Assembly (NCBI GenBank): GCA_963699805.1
Contig: CAVOVH010000009.1
Location: 310,001 to 374,000, forward strand
Length of the DNA stretch: 64,000 nucleotides
Source of the DNA: JAGTVG01 sp963699805
Lineage (GTDB): Bacteria > Bacteroidota > Bacteroidia > Cytophagales > Cyclobacteriaceae
Direction: 5' to 3'
Position numbers and translations under genes: made by a program. Below are positions 17,007-26,097 of this stretch, piece after piece. Under the pieces are notes generated by a model, which ran no database searches, was not told the DNA's origin, and saw nothing but the letters and a program-made list of their open reading frames with translations. The number at the start of each line of letters is the position of its first letter. Position 1 is the stretch's first letter.

Positions 17007-18072
17007 AATATTTTAAAGCGTTTTCCTCATTATCGATCAGGGCGTAAAATTCATCCAGGTAACGGGTGATGGTGAGTTGGCATTTTTTATCCAGCCATGG
17101 GGAGGATTCAATCAGGTCGTAAATCCCGGACGTTTTATCTTTAAAAAGTGTGAAAACATCTTTCATTTCCTGATCTTCCCTGCAAAAGCCCAGGTAATAT
17201 CGTTCCCTCACGGTTTTGATGGGATAATCACTGGGTGGGATCGCATAATAAGCGTTGACGATGCCGGAATAATCAAAATCATATGGAATGGCAATGGGCT
17301 TGAAGACCTCTTCATCTTTTGGCTTGATCAGCTTGATATTATGTAATGCAGGAATGCTGAAATCAGTATTGCCGATCATGAACTGGAACACATACAAAAT
17401 GGTTACAAGCTGCCGGTTTGTCCGCTCCGAATGAATATTCTCCGTTTTTATGACCAGGGCATTGAGACGGGCTGCCATCTGGTTTTCATTTTCAATAATG
17501 AAGGCAAAATTGGTCATGGGTTTGTTTTTGCCTGATGTGTCGATATAGTGGATATTGAGGAGCTTGACCCTGAAACTGTTGGATGTGATCAACTGATAGA
17601 TCCTGTAGGCATAATATTCAGTGAGCAGATATTGTTCAAAATTGCTCCCTTTCTTACACAACTGGACCAGTTTTAACTTATCGAATTCTTTCAAATGGTC
17701 GAGGACCACCTTCTTTTTGGGGAAATTGAGCATGATGGGTGGATAGAAACAAGTACTTCTGCGGAAATTACCCCGGGCTTTGATCTTGATTCCACGTGTG
17801 ATCAGAATGGTATCATTATAAGGCAATTCCAGTGTGGCATCCTGGTATTCGTCTTCATACTTTTTCCTGATGAGATTCCGGAAATCTGATTTGAGGGTTA
17901 ATTCGAGTGGAGTGGTTTCAGCGAACAGATCATCTCGCTTCTGCCAGGAAGTCACCTCCTGCTGAAATGGTGGGGAGATTTCATACAGCGAGTCAAAATC
18001 ATATATATGGACCTGGGCGAATAACTGGTAATAGGCAAAAGGAAAGAATACTATCAGAGGTAACTTTTTCAT
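16981..18072 (-). CDS. Exported hypothetical protein with CotH-like features
   Basis: A 363-residue protein with a signal peptide (MKKLPLIVFFPFAYYQLFAQ) from the ATG at 18072. The middle has GIKIKARGNFRRSTCFYPP, followed by IMLNFPKKK. This resembles the RGNSS/KxSYRLKF start of CotH-type kinases. Later, IPYDFDYSGIVNAYY resembles the DxD-containing IWDLDYxFG motif. A CotH-like secreted kinase is therefore possible, but the match is weak and other catalytic residues are unclear. It overlaps the AGE gene convergently at its 3' end, which is unusual but plausible for two stop codons meeting. Confidence 0.6.
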   Translation of the reverse strand: MKKLPLIVFFPFAYYQLFAQVHIYDFDSLYEISPPFQQEVTSWQKRDDLFAETTPLELTLKSDFRNLIRKKYEDEYQDATLELPYNDTILITRGIKIKARGNFRRSTCFYPPIMLNFPKKKVVLDHLKEFDKLKLVQLCKKGSNFEQYLLTEYYAYRIYQLITSNSFRVKLLNIHYIDTSGKNKPMTNFAFIIENENQMAARLNALVIKTENIHSERTNRQLVTILYVFQFMIGNTDFSIPALHNIKLIKPKDEEVFKPIAIPYDFDYSGIVNAYYAIPPSDYPIKTVRERYYLGFCREDQEMKDVFTLFKDKTSGIYDLIESSPWLDKKCQLTITRYLDEFYALIDNEENALKYFKTHCRVP

Positions 18073-18372
18073 CCGATGAAGATTTTTTAATGGACGCTTT
18101 TTAATGGATTGCATTCATCCTTGCCATATTTCAATTTCCCTCATAACTGATTTTGGTGATCTTTTTGTGACTTAGAACCTTTATGGCTTAAACTTATCTT
18201 CAGCCAAGAAGACACCTGGACAAAAAGAAACCAATATTGGATCTGTATTCATTCGCTACACCTATTAAATTTAATTAATTTTGTCCGACTAAAAACATTC
18301 CCCCTGAAGTTTATCGTTATATAAAAAGATCTTCGATATATTTAGGGGATTGCTTAGATTTAAAAGATTAAG

Positions 18373-18888
18373 ATGAAAAAATACTGGATACTTCTGTTAT
18401 GGATCCCGTTTTTTGCCTGTGAAGATGAAATTCCTGATTTTAATCCGACCATTAACCATTTATATGATGGTCTGTTCAAAGTCTGGAGTAAAAAAAGCAT
18501 CATCCGGGATCTGGGAACCGGGACCGTCACCACCAGTGAATCCCGTGACCTGGATCTCCAGTATATTTTTAGAAAAGATGCCATTCTCCGGTCGACCAAT
18601 GGTGGTGAAAGTTTTGATACACTCACGGATTTTTATCTTTCCCTGGATTCCATTTCCTATACGTACCCCAACGAAGGGCTTTATGAATCATTTTATGTGA
18701 GAGATGTCTTCCGGATGAAAAATGGGGATCCCCGGATCAAGGACCTGGTGGGACCCAGGGATGAAAGATTCCCGGAATTGAAAGAGTTTTATCTCTTCCT
18801 GGAGCTGGAAAACAAAAAAAAGATCCAGGGAGAAAACAGTGAAATTACAGAGGTCCTGTTCCTGTATTCGGAAGGATTTGTGGATTAA
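18373..18888 (+). CDS. Hypothetical lipoprotein, 171 aa
   Basis: A very short lipoprotein signal (MKKYWILLLWIPFFACEDE) puts the lipidated Cys at residue 16, followed by acidic residues that would favour surface export in Bacteroidota. The mature part is about 155 residues of alternating strands (DLQYIFRKDAILRSTNGGES, LSLDSISYTYPNEG), suggesting a small beta-sandwich. No family is recognised. It stands alone, 250-300 bases from its upstream neighbour, with no operon partner. Confidence 0.7.
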   Translation: MKKYWILLLWIPFFACEDEIPDFNPTINHLYDGLFKVWSKKSIIRDLGTGTVTTSESRDLDLQYIFRKDAILRSTNGGESFDTLTDFYLSLDSISYTYPNEGLYESFYVRDVFRMKNGDPRIKDLVGPRDERFPELKEFYLFLELENKKKIQGENSEITEVLFLYSEGFVD

Positions 18889-19548
18889 AATGCGCAGGAC
18901 AGACAAAAATTTGGATTAAATACGGTTTCAACAATTAGTAATCGGTTACGTCGTCATCTCTGTGCAAATAACCACCAGGACGCAGATCAAGTCAGTAACT
19001 TTACGGGAACTCACCCAACTTAACTTTCCTTGAGTCTTCAAATGGTAAAACGTGTAGAGAAGGAGTGAAAGGGATTTGGACATAGATGAACTCGCCAAAC
19101 AATCCAGTTATCAAGAGGTTGTGTAAAACGGATTCACATTTCAATGGATATCCTACTTTTGAATATCGAAACTTCCCCTCTTGAGATGGGCATAGGGTTG
19201 TGTAAATTTCGCAGATTTCCGACTTAGAACTGAAATAACTTCGTGAATGCCCATTTTTATTTGGCTATTTAACTGATTATTTTATTTTCTACACAGCCTC
19301 CATTATCCGACCCAGCGCAGGCCATTCTTTTCAAACCTAAAAAAATTCTGGTGACAGTCTGACATTGAGCAATTGTTGTCATAATGGGCTAAAGTCGTAA
19401 AAAAGCATTACCTGTATTTTTTAATTAATCATGATCAGGCTAGCTTTTACATGACCAAACATCATGCTTCGGCTTTATGTAGAAAGACGAGCATGAATGG
19501 TTTCAGCCTTTAATCGTTTAATGTCGAGTCTCTCAGGCACTCACTGGA
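18889..19548. other. Non-coding gap with element relic
   Basis: About 660 bases with no gene on either strand. It holds the MITE-like segment at 19115-19300. At 19468-19490, a stretch similar to 7895-7915 encodes FLHKAEA on the minus strand and is interrupted by stops. The two stretches may be fragments of the same lost repeat or gene. Confidence 0.4.
19115..19300. repeat. MITE-like element with IS256-like terminal repeats
   Basis: The left end reads gaggttgtgtaaaa and the right end ttttctacacagcctc, so the termini form an imperfect inverted repeat of 14 bases or so (GAGG, T/C, TGTGTA). A second gggttgtgtaaatt lies inside at about 19195. The 186-bp length carries no transposase. The terminal sequence is like that of IS256-family elements. 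No clean target duplication is visible in the flanks. Confidence 0.5.
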
Positions 19549-20436
19549 TCACACCGTACAGATCTCCAGTGCTTCTTTCAGGGATTCAAGTTTATTCTCC
19601 CGCGTAGGGATAAATTCCTGGGCAACAAATCCCGTGAATCCGGTTTCAGCGATGGCTTTCATAATGGCCGGATAATAGAGTTCCTGCGAATCATTGATCT
19701 CATGGCGTCCCGGCACACCACCCGTATGAAAATGAGCGATGTATTTATGATGCTCCTGTATGGTACGGATCACATCCCCTTCCATGATCTGCATATGATA
19801 AATATCGTACAGGAGTTTGAACCGATCGGAACCGATCCGGTCACATAATTCTACTCCCCAGGGCGTATGATCACACATATAATCTGCGTGATCGACCTTG
19901 CTGTTCAGGAGTTCCATTACAATATTTACCTTATTTTTTTCTGCCAAGCTCAGGATCTTCTTCAAGCCCGCTTCACAATTCTTCAGTCCGGTCTCATCAT
20001 CCATTCCATTCCGGTTTCCGGAAAGGCAAATGATATTCTGTATTCCTTCTCTGGCAGCAATGGGAATGATCTCGAGATAATTTTTGATCAAAGTATCATG
20101 ATACTGAGGATCATTCCAGCCTTTGGCAATGCCCAGTTCCGCACCATTCCCCATGGCAGAGGTCATCTCAAATTTTTTAACCACCGGCCAGTCTTTAGGG
20201 CCGATCAGATCGATGGATCCCAGGCCGAATTTACTACCCTCCGCGCATAAGGTCTCCAGTGGAATGTCATTATAACACCACCGGCAGGCAGAATGACGGA
20301 TCTTTCCTTCTACCGGAATGGAGGAACGGTTTGTTTCCGCTTTAGCTCGATGAACGATGGGATTTACAAGGCTCAGGATCGCAGTTCCTGCCGCTATTTT
20401 TTTCAGCGATGCTCGCCTGGATGTCAGATTTTTCAT
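19549..20436 (-). CDS. Tat-exported hydroxypyruvate-isomerase-like TIM-barrel protein
   Basis: A 295-residue protein. The leader has SRRASLKKIAAG with a hydrophobic core and a likely cut near RAKA (residue 33). The barrel shows IVMELLNSKVDH (metal Glu), FKLLYDIYHMQIMEGD (Asp and His), IAHFHTGGVPGRHEI (His) and FVAQEFIP (Glu). This is the AP endonuclease 2 layout of hydroxypyruvate isomerase and related sugar epimerases. Export argues against a role in cytoplasmic glyoxylate metabolism, so it is more likely a sugar isomerase/epimerase. It follows the esterase gene by 19 bases and is co-transcribed with it. Confidence 0.8.
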   Translation of the reverse strand: MKNLTSRRASLKKIAAGTAILSLVNPIVHRAKAETNRSSIPVEGKIRHSACRWCYNDIPLETLCAEGSKFGLGSIDLIGPKDWPVVKKFEMTSAMGNGAELGIAKGWNDPQYHDTLIKNYLEIIPIAAREGIQNIICLSGNRNGMDDETGLKNCEAGLKKILSLAEKNKVNIVMELLNSKVDHADYMCDHTPWGVELCDRIGSDRFKLLYDIYHMQIMEGDVIRTIQEHHKYIAHFHTGGVPGRHEINDSQELYYPAIMKAIAETGFTGFVAQEFIPTRENKLESLKEALEICTV

Positions 20437-20455
20437 TGAATGATCGTTTAAAATG

Positions 20456-21652
20456 TTATTTATTATTAAAAAATGCTTTCGTCACATTTTCCTCCCCCTG
20501 AATATAAGGTTGCGGGAACGCTTCCTTTTCTCCAAATGCCTCCAACGCTTCCCGGCTCAGGATTTTAACAAAACCCTCATCGACCTGATGCTGCTCATTC
20601 TGGATATTTTCCAGCTTCATCCCGAAATGTTGTGCTAGGAACCGATAGGCAGCCTGCCGTTTTGAAAATCCATAATCATGTACTTCCTCCGGGAAATGTG
20701 CAAAATCAAGGGAGTTCCCGGCACCATAAAATTCGTAGATCCGACGGATAAAAGGAAACTCTACCTCCGGTGTATTTTTGGTCCAGTCATCCCCGTCGGA
20801 GATCAGCATCATGGGCCTGGGAGCGGCCAGCGCTGTTATTTCTACATTATTGGTTTCACAATAAATATTTTTATGGATTGGGAGTCCGCTTTCGCAGATA
20901 CATCCTCCATAAAAATGGGCGGAGACCATCACTACGGGCAGGGAAAGATCGATCCGGTCATCGATGGCAGTCAAAAGAAAGGTTTGTGTGCCACCCCCTG
21001 AAGCACCCGTCACGGCCAGTCGGTCCTGATCTACCTCCTCCAAGGAGGTCAGAAAATCCAGTGCTCTGACACTGTTCCATAACTGGAGGGTCAGGGCATA
21101 AGGATATTCATGGGTGACCTGCATCGATTCACCATATCCAACCATATCATAGGCAAAGACAACGGCACCCATCCTGGCAAAGGCTGCACACCGTTTCTGC
21201 ATATCCTCCCGGAAGCGGCCATAATCGTCCGGCTCTTTCCAGTGACCATGCGGACATAATATGCCCGGAAGTTTCTCGCTGGACAGATTACTTGGCCGGT
21301 AGAGATTACCCGCTACCCAGAATCCCGGAAAACTTTCAAAAGCAACATTCTCCACGGTATACCCATCCAGGATGGTTCTTTTAGTAAATAAAGGCTTTAT
21401 TGGTATACGCTCCGGAGTTTTATCCCATTCCACTCCGGCCAGGATGTTTTTACGGATGAGGTCAGCCCTTTTTTCCCAGGAGGTACGGTCCTGATATAAT
21501 CCGGAAAGTTCTCTAAGCCTTTCTTTACCCTGTGTTTCGGTCAGATAGGCCCCTTGCCTGAGTTCAGGCTCCAGGGTTTGTGCGTAAAGAGCCCCGGGAA
21601 CAATAAGGATGGCCCATAAAAATGATTTGCTGAATATCCGTGAAGGTTTCAT
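20456..21652 (-). CDS. Exported acetylxylan-esterase-like alpha/beta hydrolase
   Basis: A 398-residue protein with signal peptide cleaved near LYAQ (residue 25). The alpha/beta-hydrolase core has PHGHWKEPD (oxyanion region), VTGASGGGTQT with nucleophile Ser218, LISDGDDWTKN with a likely Asp, and EEVHDYGFSKR with the His. The family includes acetylxylan and 4-O-methyl-glucuronoyl esterases and many uncharacterised carbohydrate esterases. It probably deacylates plant or algal glycans in the periplasm. It is the first gene of a two-gene unit with the TIM-barrel isomerase, facing away from the CHAT gene. Confidence 0.8.
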   Translation of the reverse strand: MKPSRIFSKSFLWAILIVPGALYAQTLEPELRQGAYLTETQGKERLRELSGLYQDRTSWEKRADLIRKNILAGVEWDKTPERIPIKPLFTKRTILDGYTVENVAFESFPGFWVAGNLYRPSNLSSEKLPGILCPHGHWKEPDDYGRFREDMQKRCAAFARMGAVVFAYDMVGYGESMQVTHEYPYALTLQLWNSVRALDFLTSLEEVDQDRLAVTGASGGGTQTFLLTAIDDRIDLSLPVVMVSAHFYGGCICESGLPIHKNIYCETNNVEITALAAPRPMMLISDGDDWTKNTPEVEFPFIRRIYEFYGAGNSLDFAHFPEEVHDYGFSKRQAAYRFLAQHFGMKLENIQNEQHQVDEGFVKILSREALEAFGEKEAFPQPYIQGEENVTKAFFNNK

Positions 21653-21832
21653 GCCATGGATTTATTTTGAATTAAAAATACCCAGAAAAAAATTTGAATT
21701 CCACAGTCTTATAGAAATTGAATAAAATTTTATCCTGGATTATTGTTTTTTACCAAATCCAGATTGTTTTTTCATTGTATTTATCAGCCTTTCCATTTAA
21801 TTTTATTATTCGATCAAACCCTCAAGTTGGAA

Positions 21833-24800
21833 ATGGGCATCTTTTTTATACGGATCCGCCGGTGGCTAAACCATGTAGTATTTTTTGGCCTATTCCTGGG
21901 CATGGCTTTCCCAGGTTACTCTCGTGAAACTGAGGAGGATCCCCTATATGAAAAGGTAAATCGGAATGAATGGATCCGGAAGGCGGATTCATTATTTACC
22001 TATCCGGAAGATTATATAAAGGCTGAAAAATATTATAAGACAGCGATACAGCATTTAAAACCGGAGGAGGAGGAGTTATTAGCCTATTGTTATATAAAAC
22101 TTTCCAATGTGTACACGTCGCTGGAATATTTTAATCAAGTATTACCTTTCATCAGAAAGGCGGAAAGCATCCTGGAAAAATTAAATAAACCAACCAGTCT
22201 AATCCATGCGGAATATGAGCTTTATCTGGGGAAATACTTATTACGAGGACCCATATATCTTGATTCGGCTAACACCCATATCGAACGATCCATTGAAATA
22301 AAAAGAAAATATCACCCGAAGGATTATCTAAGCCTCGGGGAGAGTCTGTACTTTCTGGCTGAATTGTATAAAGAACAACAACTGTTAAAAAAGGCAGAAG
22401 AGACGTTTCGTGAAGCAATGCTCATTTATGAAACCTATTTCCCGGATGACGAAGTATTGCTTGGACGTGTATACTCCTCATTATCTGCCTGTTTGCGGCA
22501 TCAGTTCGATTTTAAAAATGCGCTTGATTATGGAGAAAGAGCCATACAAATCTTAAGCCAGGATTCAGTGAACAATTTCAGTCGACTTGTCACCGTCACT
22601 TATTTTTATGCAAATACTTATACTTATATGCAGGATTATGAATCCTCTATTCCCATTTACCAGAAACTATTGGAATTAATCAAAAATGAGGATGGCATGG
22701 TCATCTATCTTTATCTAGCCTATACCAATCTCGCCACAGCGTATACCAATACCTCTCAATTTGAAAAAGCAATATACTGTCTGAAAGAAAGTGAACAGAT
22801 ACTTAATGAATATTATCCGGATGATTTATATGAAAAGGCCTTCGTTCTGCTTCTCTATGGAGAAGGTTATCTGGAAAGTAATGACCTGAAAAATGCGAGA
22901 ACATATCTTTTCTCAGCCAATACACTTTACCAAAACGAGATAAATTATCAAACAGATTACCATTCTACTTGTGTGGAATTGATCGGTGATCTGTATTATA
23001 AACTGAACCTGCTTGATTCTTCTCTCCATTACTATCAAAATGCTCTCAATATTTATCTTGGCAATTTCAATAACCAGGATATTTATGCCAATCCGGAATC
23101 ACAGGATGATCCTGATAAACGGGAAATTTTTGACATCCTTTATAAAAAAGCCAAAGCCTGGAGGAAATATTATGACATGGAAGGTGATCCCGACTATTTG
23201 GTTGAAGCACTTAATATTTACAACATAATTGACAGACTGAATGACCAGGCCAGGAATTCAAAACTGAAAGATGCTTCTCTTCTTATTCTTTCAGATTTTT
23301 ATCACGATGGATATGAAATGGCCATTGATTGCGCCTGGGAATTATTCCACCAGACACGGGACACCCGCTATCTTGATCAGGCCTTCAAACTGATGGAAAA
23401 AAGCAAATCCATGCTGTTGTTCAGATCCCTGGTACAGGCTGAACGGAGCAAATCCATCAATCTCCCATACTCCATCAAACAGCGTGAAGATAGCCTGCGA
23501 ATGTTGAATCTGGATTATGAGCAGAAGATCGGTCAGGAAAACTTAAAGGAATACCCCAACTCAAATATCCTCGCAAAACTTGAGACAGAAAAATTCCAGG
23601 TGGTGCGGGAAATAGAAAACCTCCGCTCCGAGATATCTGAAAAATATCCATCCTATTATCAGATCCGGTATGATTCCCTGACAAAAGATCTTCAGGATTT
23701 TCAAAGCTATTGTGTCGATCATGACTTAACAGGCATCGAATATTTCTGGGGGAAAAAGACCATTTACATGATCGGCAGCAATGGCGCTAACACAAATTTT
23801 ATCAAAACTGACCGAACCGGGGAATTCGAACTGGTCTTTCATCATCTCCTGAGTCAGTTATCCTCCGGAACCCGTGCGGACCGTCTGGATGAAGATTACC
23901 GGAATTATATCCGGGATGCCTATCAGGGATATCAATTTCTGCTCGGCAACCTGGATTCATCTTTATTGAAAAATTCCAAATTGCTGATCATCCCGGATGG
24001 CAATCTGGCCCAGCTACCCTTTGAAGCTCTCCTGGTACAGTCAATAAAAGCCACTTCTGTGGATTATACAAGTTTACCTTATCTCCTTCTGGATAAATCG
24101 ATCTGTTACTCTTATTCATTCAATTTTCTTCAATCCCGCCGGAAACCACTTAAACAAACGAAAAACAACAATACCTTACTGGCTTTCAGCTATTCCGATA
24201 TCAATGCCTTTACCGAAGATAATCTCCGTGCAGGCGATCAGTTTGAGCTCTTTTATTCCTCTGAGGAATTGAATTCCATCCGGAAGATCATGCCGAAAAA
24301 CAGCCAATTCTTTTACGGACAGGACGCAACCGAACATCAGTTTAAAATTCTCGCTCCGGATTATGAACTGATCCACCTGGCGGTGCATGGATTTGCCGAT
24401 ACAACCGATGGTGATAATTCCAGGCTTATTTTTAAGAAAGGAAAGGATCCGGAGGATGACAGCATCCTGTATATGCATGAACTTTATGGGCTGGATCTGT
24501 CAAATACTAACCTGGCGGTCCTCAGCGCCTGTGAATCCGGTATCGGTGAGGAGTTCCGGGGCGAAGGGGTTTTCAGCATGGCCCGGGGTTTCTTTTATGC
24601 AGGATGTCCTTCCATCATCATGAGCCTCTGGCGGGTTAGCGACAAGTATTCCTCCGAACTGATGGGGAGTTTTTATAAAAATCTTAAAAAGGGTAAAATG
24701 GCCTCATCGTCGCTTCGGGAAGCCAAACTGGATTTCATAAAAAAACAGGATAAGTATAACGCTCATCCTGTTCACTGGGCATCGTTTGTTTATCTGGGGG

Positions 24801-24913
24801 AGGAATTTCAATATGAAAAGCAACCTGTAAATGTCCTTTTAATTTCTTTCATTATTTTAGTTTTAATCATCGGGTTATATATCCTGATCAGATTACGACG
24901 TTCTTATTTTTAA
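21833..24913 (+). CDS. TPR-CHAT protein, caspase-like protease domain with C-terminal membrane anchor
   Basis: A protein of about 1026 residues. The start at 21833 gives the best signal (MGIFFIRIRRWLNHVVFFG, cut near GYS); an upstream Met at 21743 adds 30 residues. Residues about 50-480 are TPR repeats (YIKLSNVYTSLEYFNQVLPF and later units), followed by a charged helical linker. The C-terminal third is a CHAT domain with the catalytic pair His852 (LAVHGFAD) and Cys900 (LSACESGIG), plus GEGVFSMARGFFYAG. One membrane helix (about 1000-1019) ends the chain. CHAT proteins are cysteine proteases of the caspase/separase clan, often activated through their partner repeats. The 3' end overlaps the next gene convergently by 26 bases. 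Confidence 0.9.
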   Translation: MGIFFIRIRRWLNHVVFFGLFLGMAFPGYSRETEEDPLYEKVNRNEWIRKADSLFTYPEDYIKAEKYYKTAIQHLKPEEEELLAYCYIKLSNVYTSLEYFNQVLPFIRKAESILEKLNKPTSLIHAEYELYLGKYLLRGPIYLDSANTHIERSIEIKRKYHPKDYLSLGESLYFLAELYKEQQLLKKAEETFREAMLIYETYFPDDEVLLGRVYSSLSACLRHQFDFKNALDYGERAIQILSQDSVNNFSRLVTVTYFYANTYTYMQDYESSIPIYQKLLELIKNEDGMVIYLYLAYTNLATAYTNTSQFEKAIYCLKESEQILNEYYPDDLYEKAFVLLLYGEGYLESNDLKNARTYLFSANTLYQNEINYQTDYHSTCVELIGDLYYKLNLLDSSLHYYQNALNIYLGNFNNQDIYANPESQDDPDKREIFDILYKKAKAWRKYYDMEGDPDYLVEALNIYNIIDRLNDQARNSKLKDASLLILSDFYHDGYEMAIDCAWELFHQTRDTRYLDQAFKLMEKSKSMLLFRSLVQAERSKSINLPYSIKQREDSLRMLNLDYEQKIGQENLKEYPNSNILAKLETEKFQVVREIENLRSEISEKYPSYYQIRYDSLTKDLQDFQSYCVDHDLTGIEYFWGKKTIYMIGSNGANTNFIKTDRTGEFELVFHHLLSQLSSGTRADRLDEDYRNYIRDAYQGYQFLLGNLDSSLLKNSKLLIIPDGNLAQLPFEALLVQSIKATSVDYTSLPYLLLDKSICYSYSFNFLQSRRKPLKQTKNNNTLLAFSYSDINAFTEDNLRAGDQFELFYSSEELNSIRKIMPKNSQFFYGQDATEHQFKILAPDYELIHLAVHGFADTTDGDNSRLIFKKGKDPEDDSILYMHELYGLDLSNTNLAVLSACESGIGEEFRGEGVFSMARGFFYAGCPSIIMSLWRVSDKYSSELMGSFYKNLKKGKMASSSLREAKLDFIKKQDKYNAHPVHWASFVYLGEEFQYEKQPVNVLLISFIILVLIIGLYILIRLRRSYF

Positions 24914-25262
24914 TATCTGTTTTTTCCGTTTCATTATAGGGCTTGTATCTGTTTTTCTTGTATTTACCAAGCTTTTCCTTACCCAGTTCAATATATTTCT
25001 CAACCATGGGCTGATCACTTTTCAGAATGCCTGGATTATATTTCACATTGACAGCCACCTCCATGGTATAGGGGCTTCCCTGCCCATTGATATGGATTTT
25101 TGCCTCTGCGAGTTCAAAGTCGACCGGGGTATTGGCCGGAAAATACCGGGAGGATTCATCCTCTTTTAGATAAGGTTTGATGTGACCGTCCTCATAATCG
25201 AGGAGGAATCCAAAGCGGCCTTCTTTGGAATTATTAACGGGGTCCCTTACCAGTCCAGGCAT
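24888..25262 (-). CDS. Hypothetical protein, 124 aa, in sigma/anti-sigma unit
   Basis: A soluble protein with no signal. Strands dominate the first half (GRFGFLLDYEDGHIKPYL, DFELAEAKIHINGQ, YTMEVAVNVKYNP). The C-terminal third is Lys-rich (ELGKEKLGKYKKNRYKPYN). I recognise no family. It lies 56 bases after the anti-sigma-like gene on the same strand, so it is probably the third gene of that transcript, and its stop overlaps the end of the CHAT gene. Its position suggests a link to the CHAT protein, possibly as substrate or partner, but this is inference only. Confidence 0.65.
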   Translation of the reverse strand: MPGLVRDPVNNSKEGRFGFLLDYEDGHIKPYLKEDESSRYFPANTPVDFELAEAKIHINGQGSPYTMEVAVNVKYNPGILKSDQPMVEKYIELGKEKLGKYKKNRYKPYNETEKTDIKNKNVVI

Positions 25263-25318
25263 ACTTTATTTGATTTATTGGTTGTTATTATGATTTAAAT
25301 TGGTTTACTCCCGGCTTA

Positions 25319-26095
25319 TTATTTTATCTTATCCAATTTTTCCAGGGTCCGGGTCGCTTCTTCATGGTATTCGCCTCCCAGGTTCTTCAGGTCTGTAAGC
25401 AAAGATCTGGCGGAAGCCAGGTTCTCTTCTTTCAGATTACATAGGGCCAGGTACCACTTGGCGTGTATGGATAAACCGGTACCCCGCTCACTCACTTGTT
25501 CCAACAATGGTATTGCCTTTGCAATATCTCCAATCGCCATATAGGCATTTGCCGCATACAGTTTATCCGCGGTATCCATATCCATCTGTGTGAAGATCTT
25601 TAACGCATCTTCATATCTGCCCATATCATAATAGGTATAGGCACGCTGTTGGTTATCCTTCTCGGCAGATCGGGTATCCCCCGGTCCTACATTTGGGAAC
25701 GGCACAAAACTTTTGGCATATAATTCCCCGGGATCGGTTTTGAAATCCTGGGTGATCAATACGAAGGTCGCTACAAACAGCATGGCAATGGCAGCGGCCA
25801 TGGCCCCCTTATATTGCCGGGCCCGGTCCCAGAGGCGGATTACTGGCGTTTCCTCCACTCCCTGCCGGGTTTTACGAAAAGGCAGGGATTTTTCAAGATT
25901 CGCCAGTTTTTCTTCGAGGCTTGTTTTGCTGGCGGAAATTCGTATGCCTTCCACCAGGCGATCCATTTCATTGAACAGGCGCCTGAACTCCTGATCCTGC
26001 TCGAGTTTCTGATTGAATTTCTCCAATTCAGCAGGATCCAGGTCCTCATCCAGGTACCTTTCAATGAGATCGATATTTTCTTCAAAGGTTTTCAT
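25319..26095 (-). CDS. Anti-sigma-like membrane protein with TPR repeats
   Basis: A 258-residue protein. The N-terminal 95 residues are acidic helices (DLIERYLDEDLDPAELEKF) of the type that binds ECF sigma factors, without a zinc Cys/His motif. One membrane helix spans about 97-115. The periplasmic part has two or three TPR-like units (AYTYYDMGRYEDALKIFTQM, YAANAYMAIGDIAKAIPL, WYLALCNLKEENLASARSL). It starts two bases after the sigma gene stop, strongly suggesting co-transcription and a sigma/anti-sigma pair. The TPR part could sense an envelope partner such as the CHAT protein. Confidence 0.75.
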   Translation of the reverse strand: MKTFEENIDLIERYLDEDLDPAELEKFNQKLEQDQEFRRLFNEMDRLVEGIRISASKTSLEEKLANLEKSLPFRKTRQGVEETPVIRLWDRARQYKGAMAAAIAMLFVATFVLITQDFKTDPGELYAKSFVPFPNVGPGDTRSAEKDNQQRAYTYYDMGRYEDALKIFTQMDMDTADKLYAANAYMAIGDIAKAIPLLEQVSERGTGLSIHAKWYLALCNLKEENLASARSLLTDLKNLGGEYHEEATRTLEKLDKIK

Positions 26096-26097
26096 AG

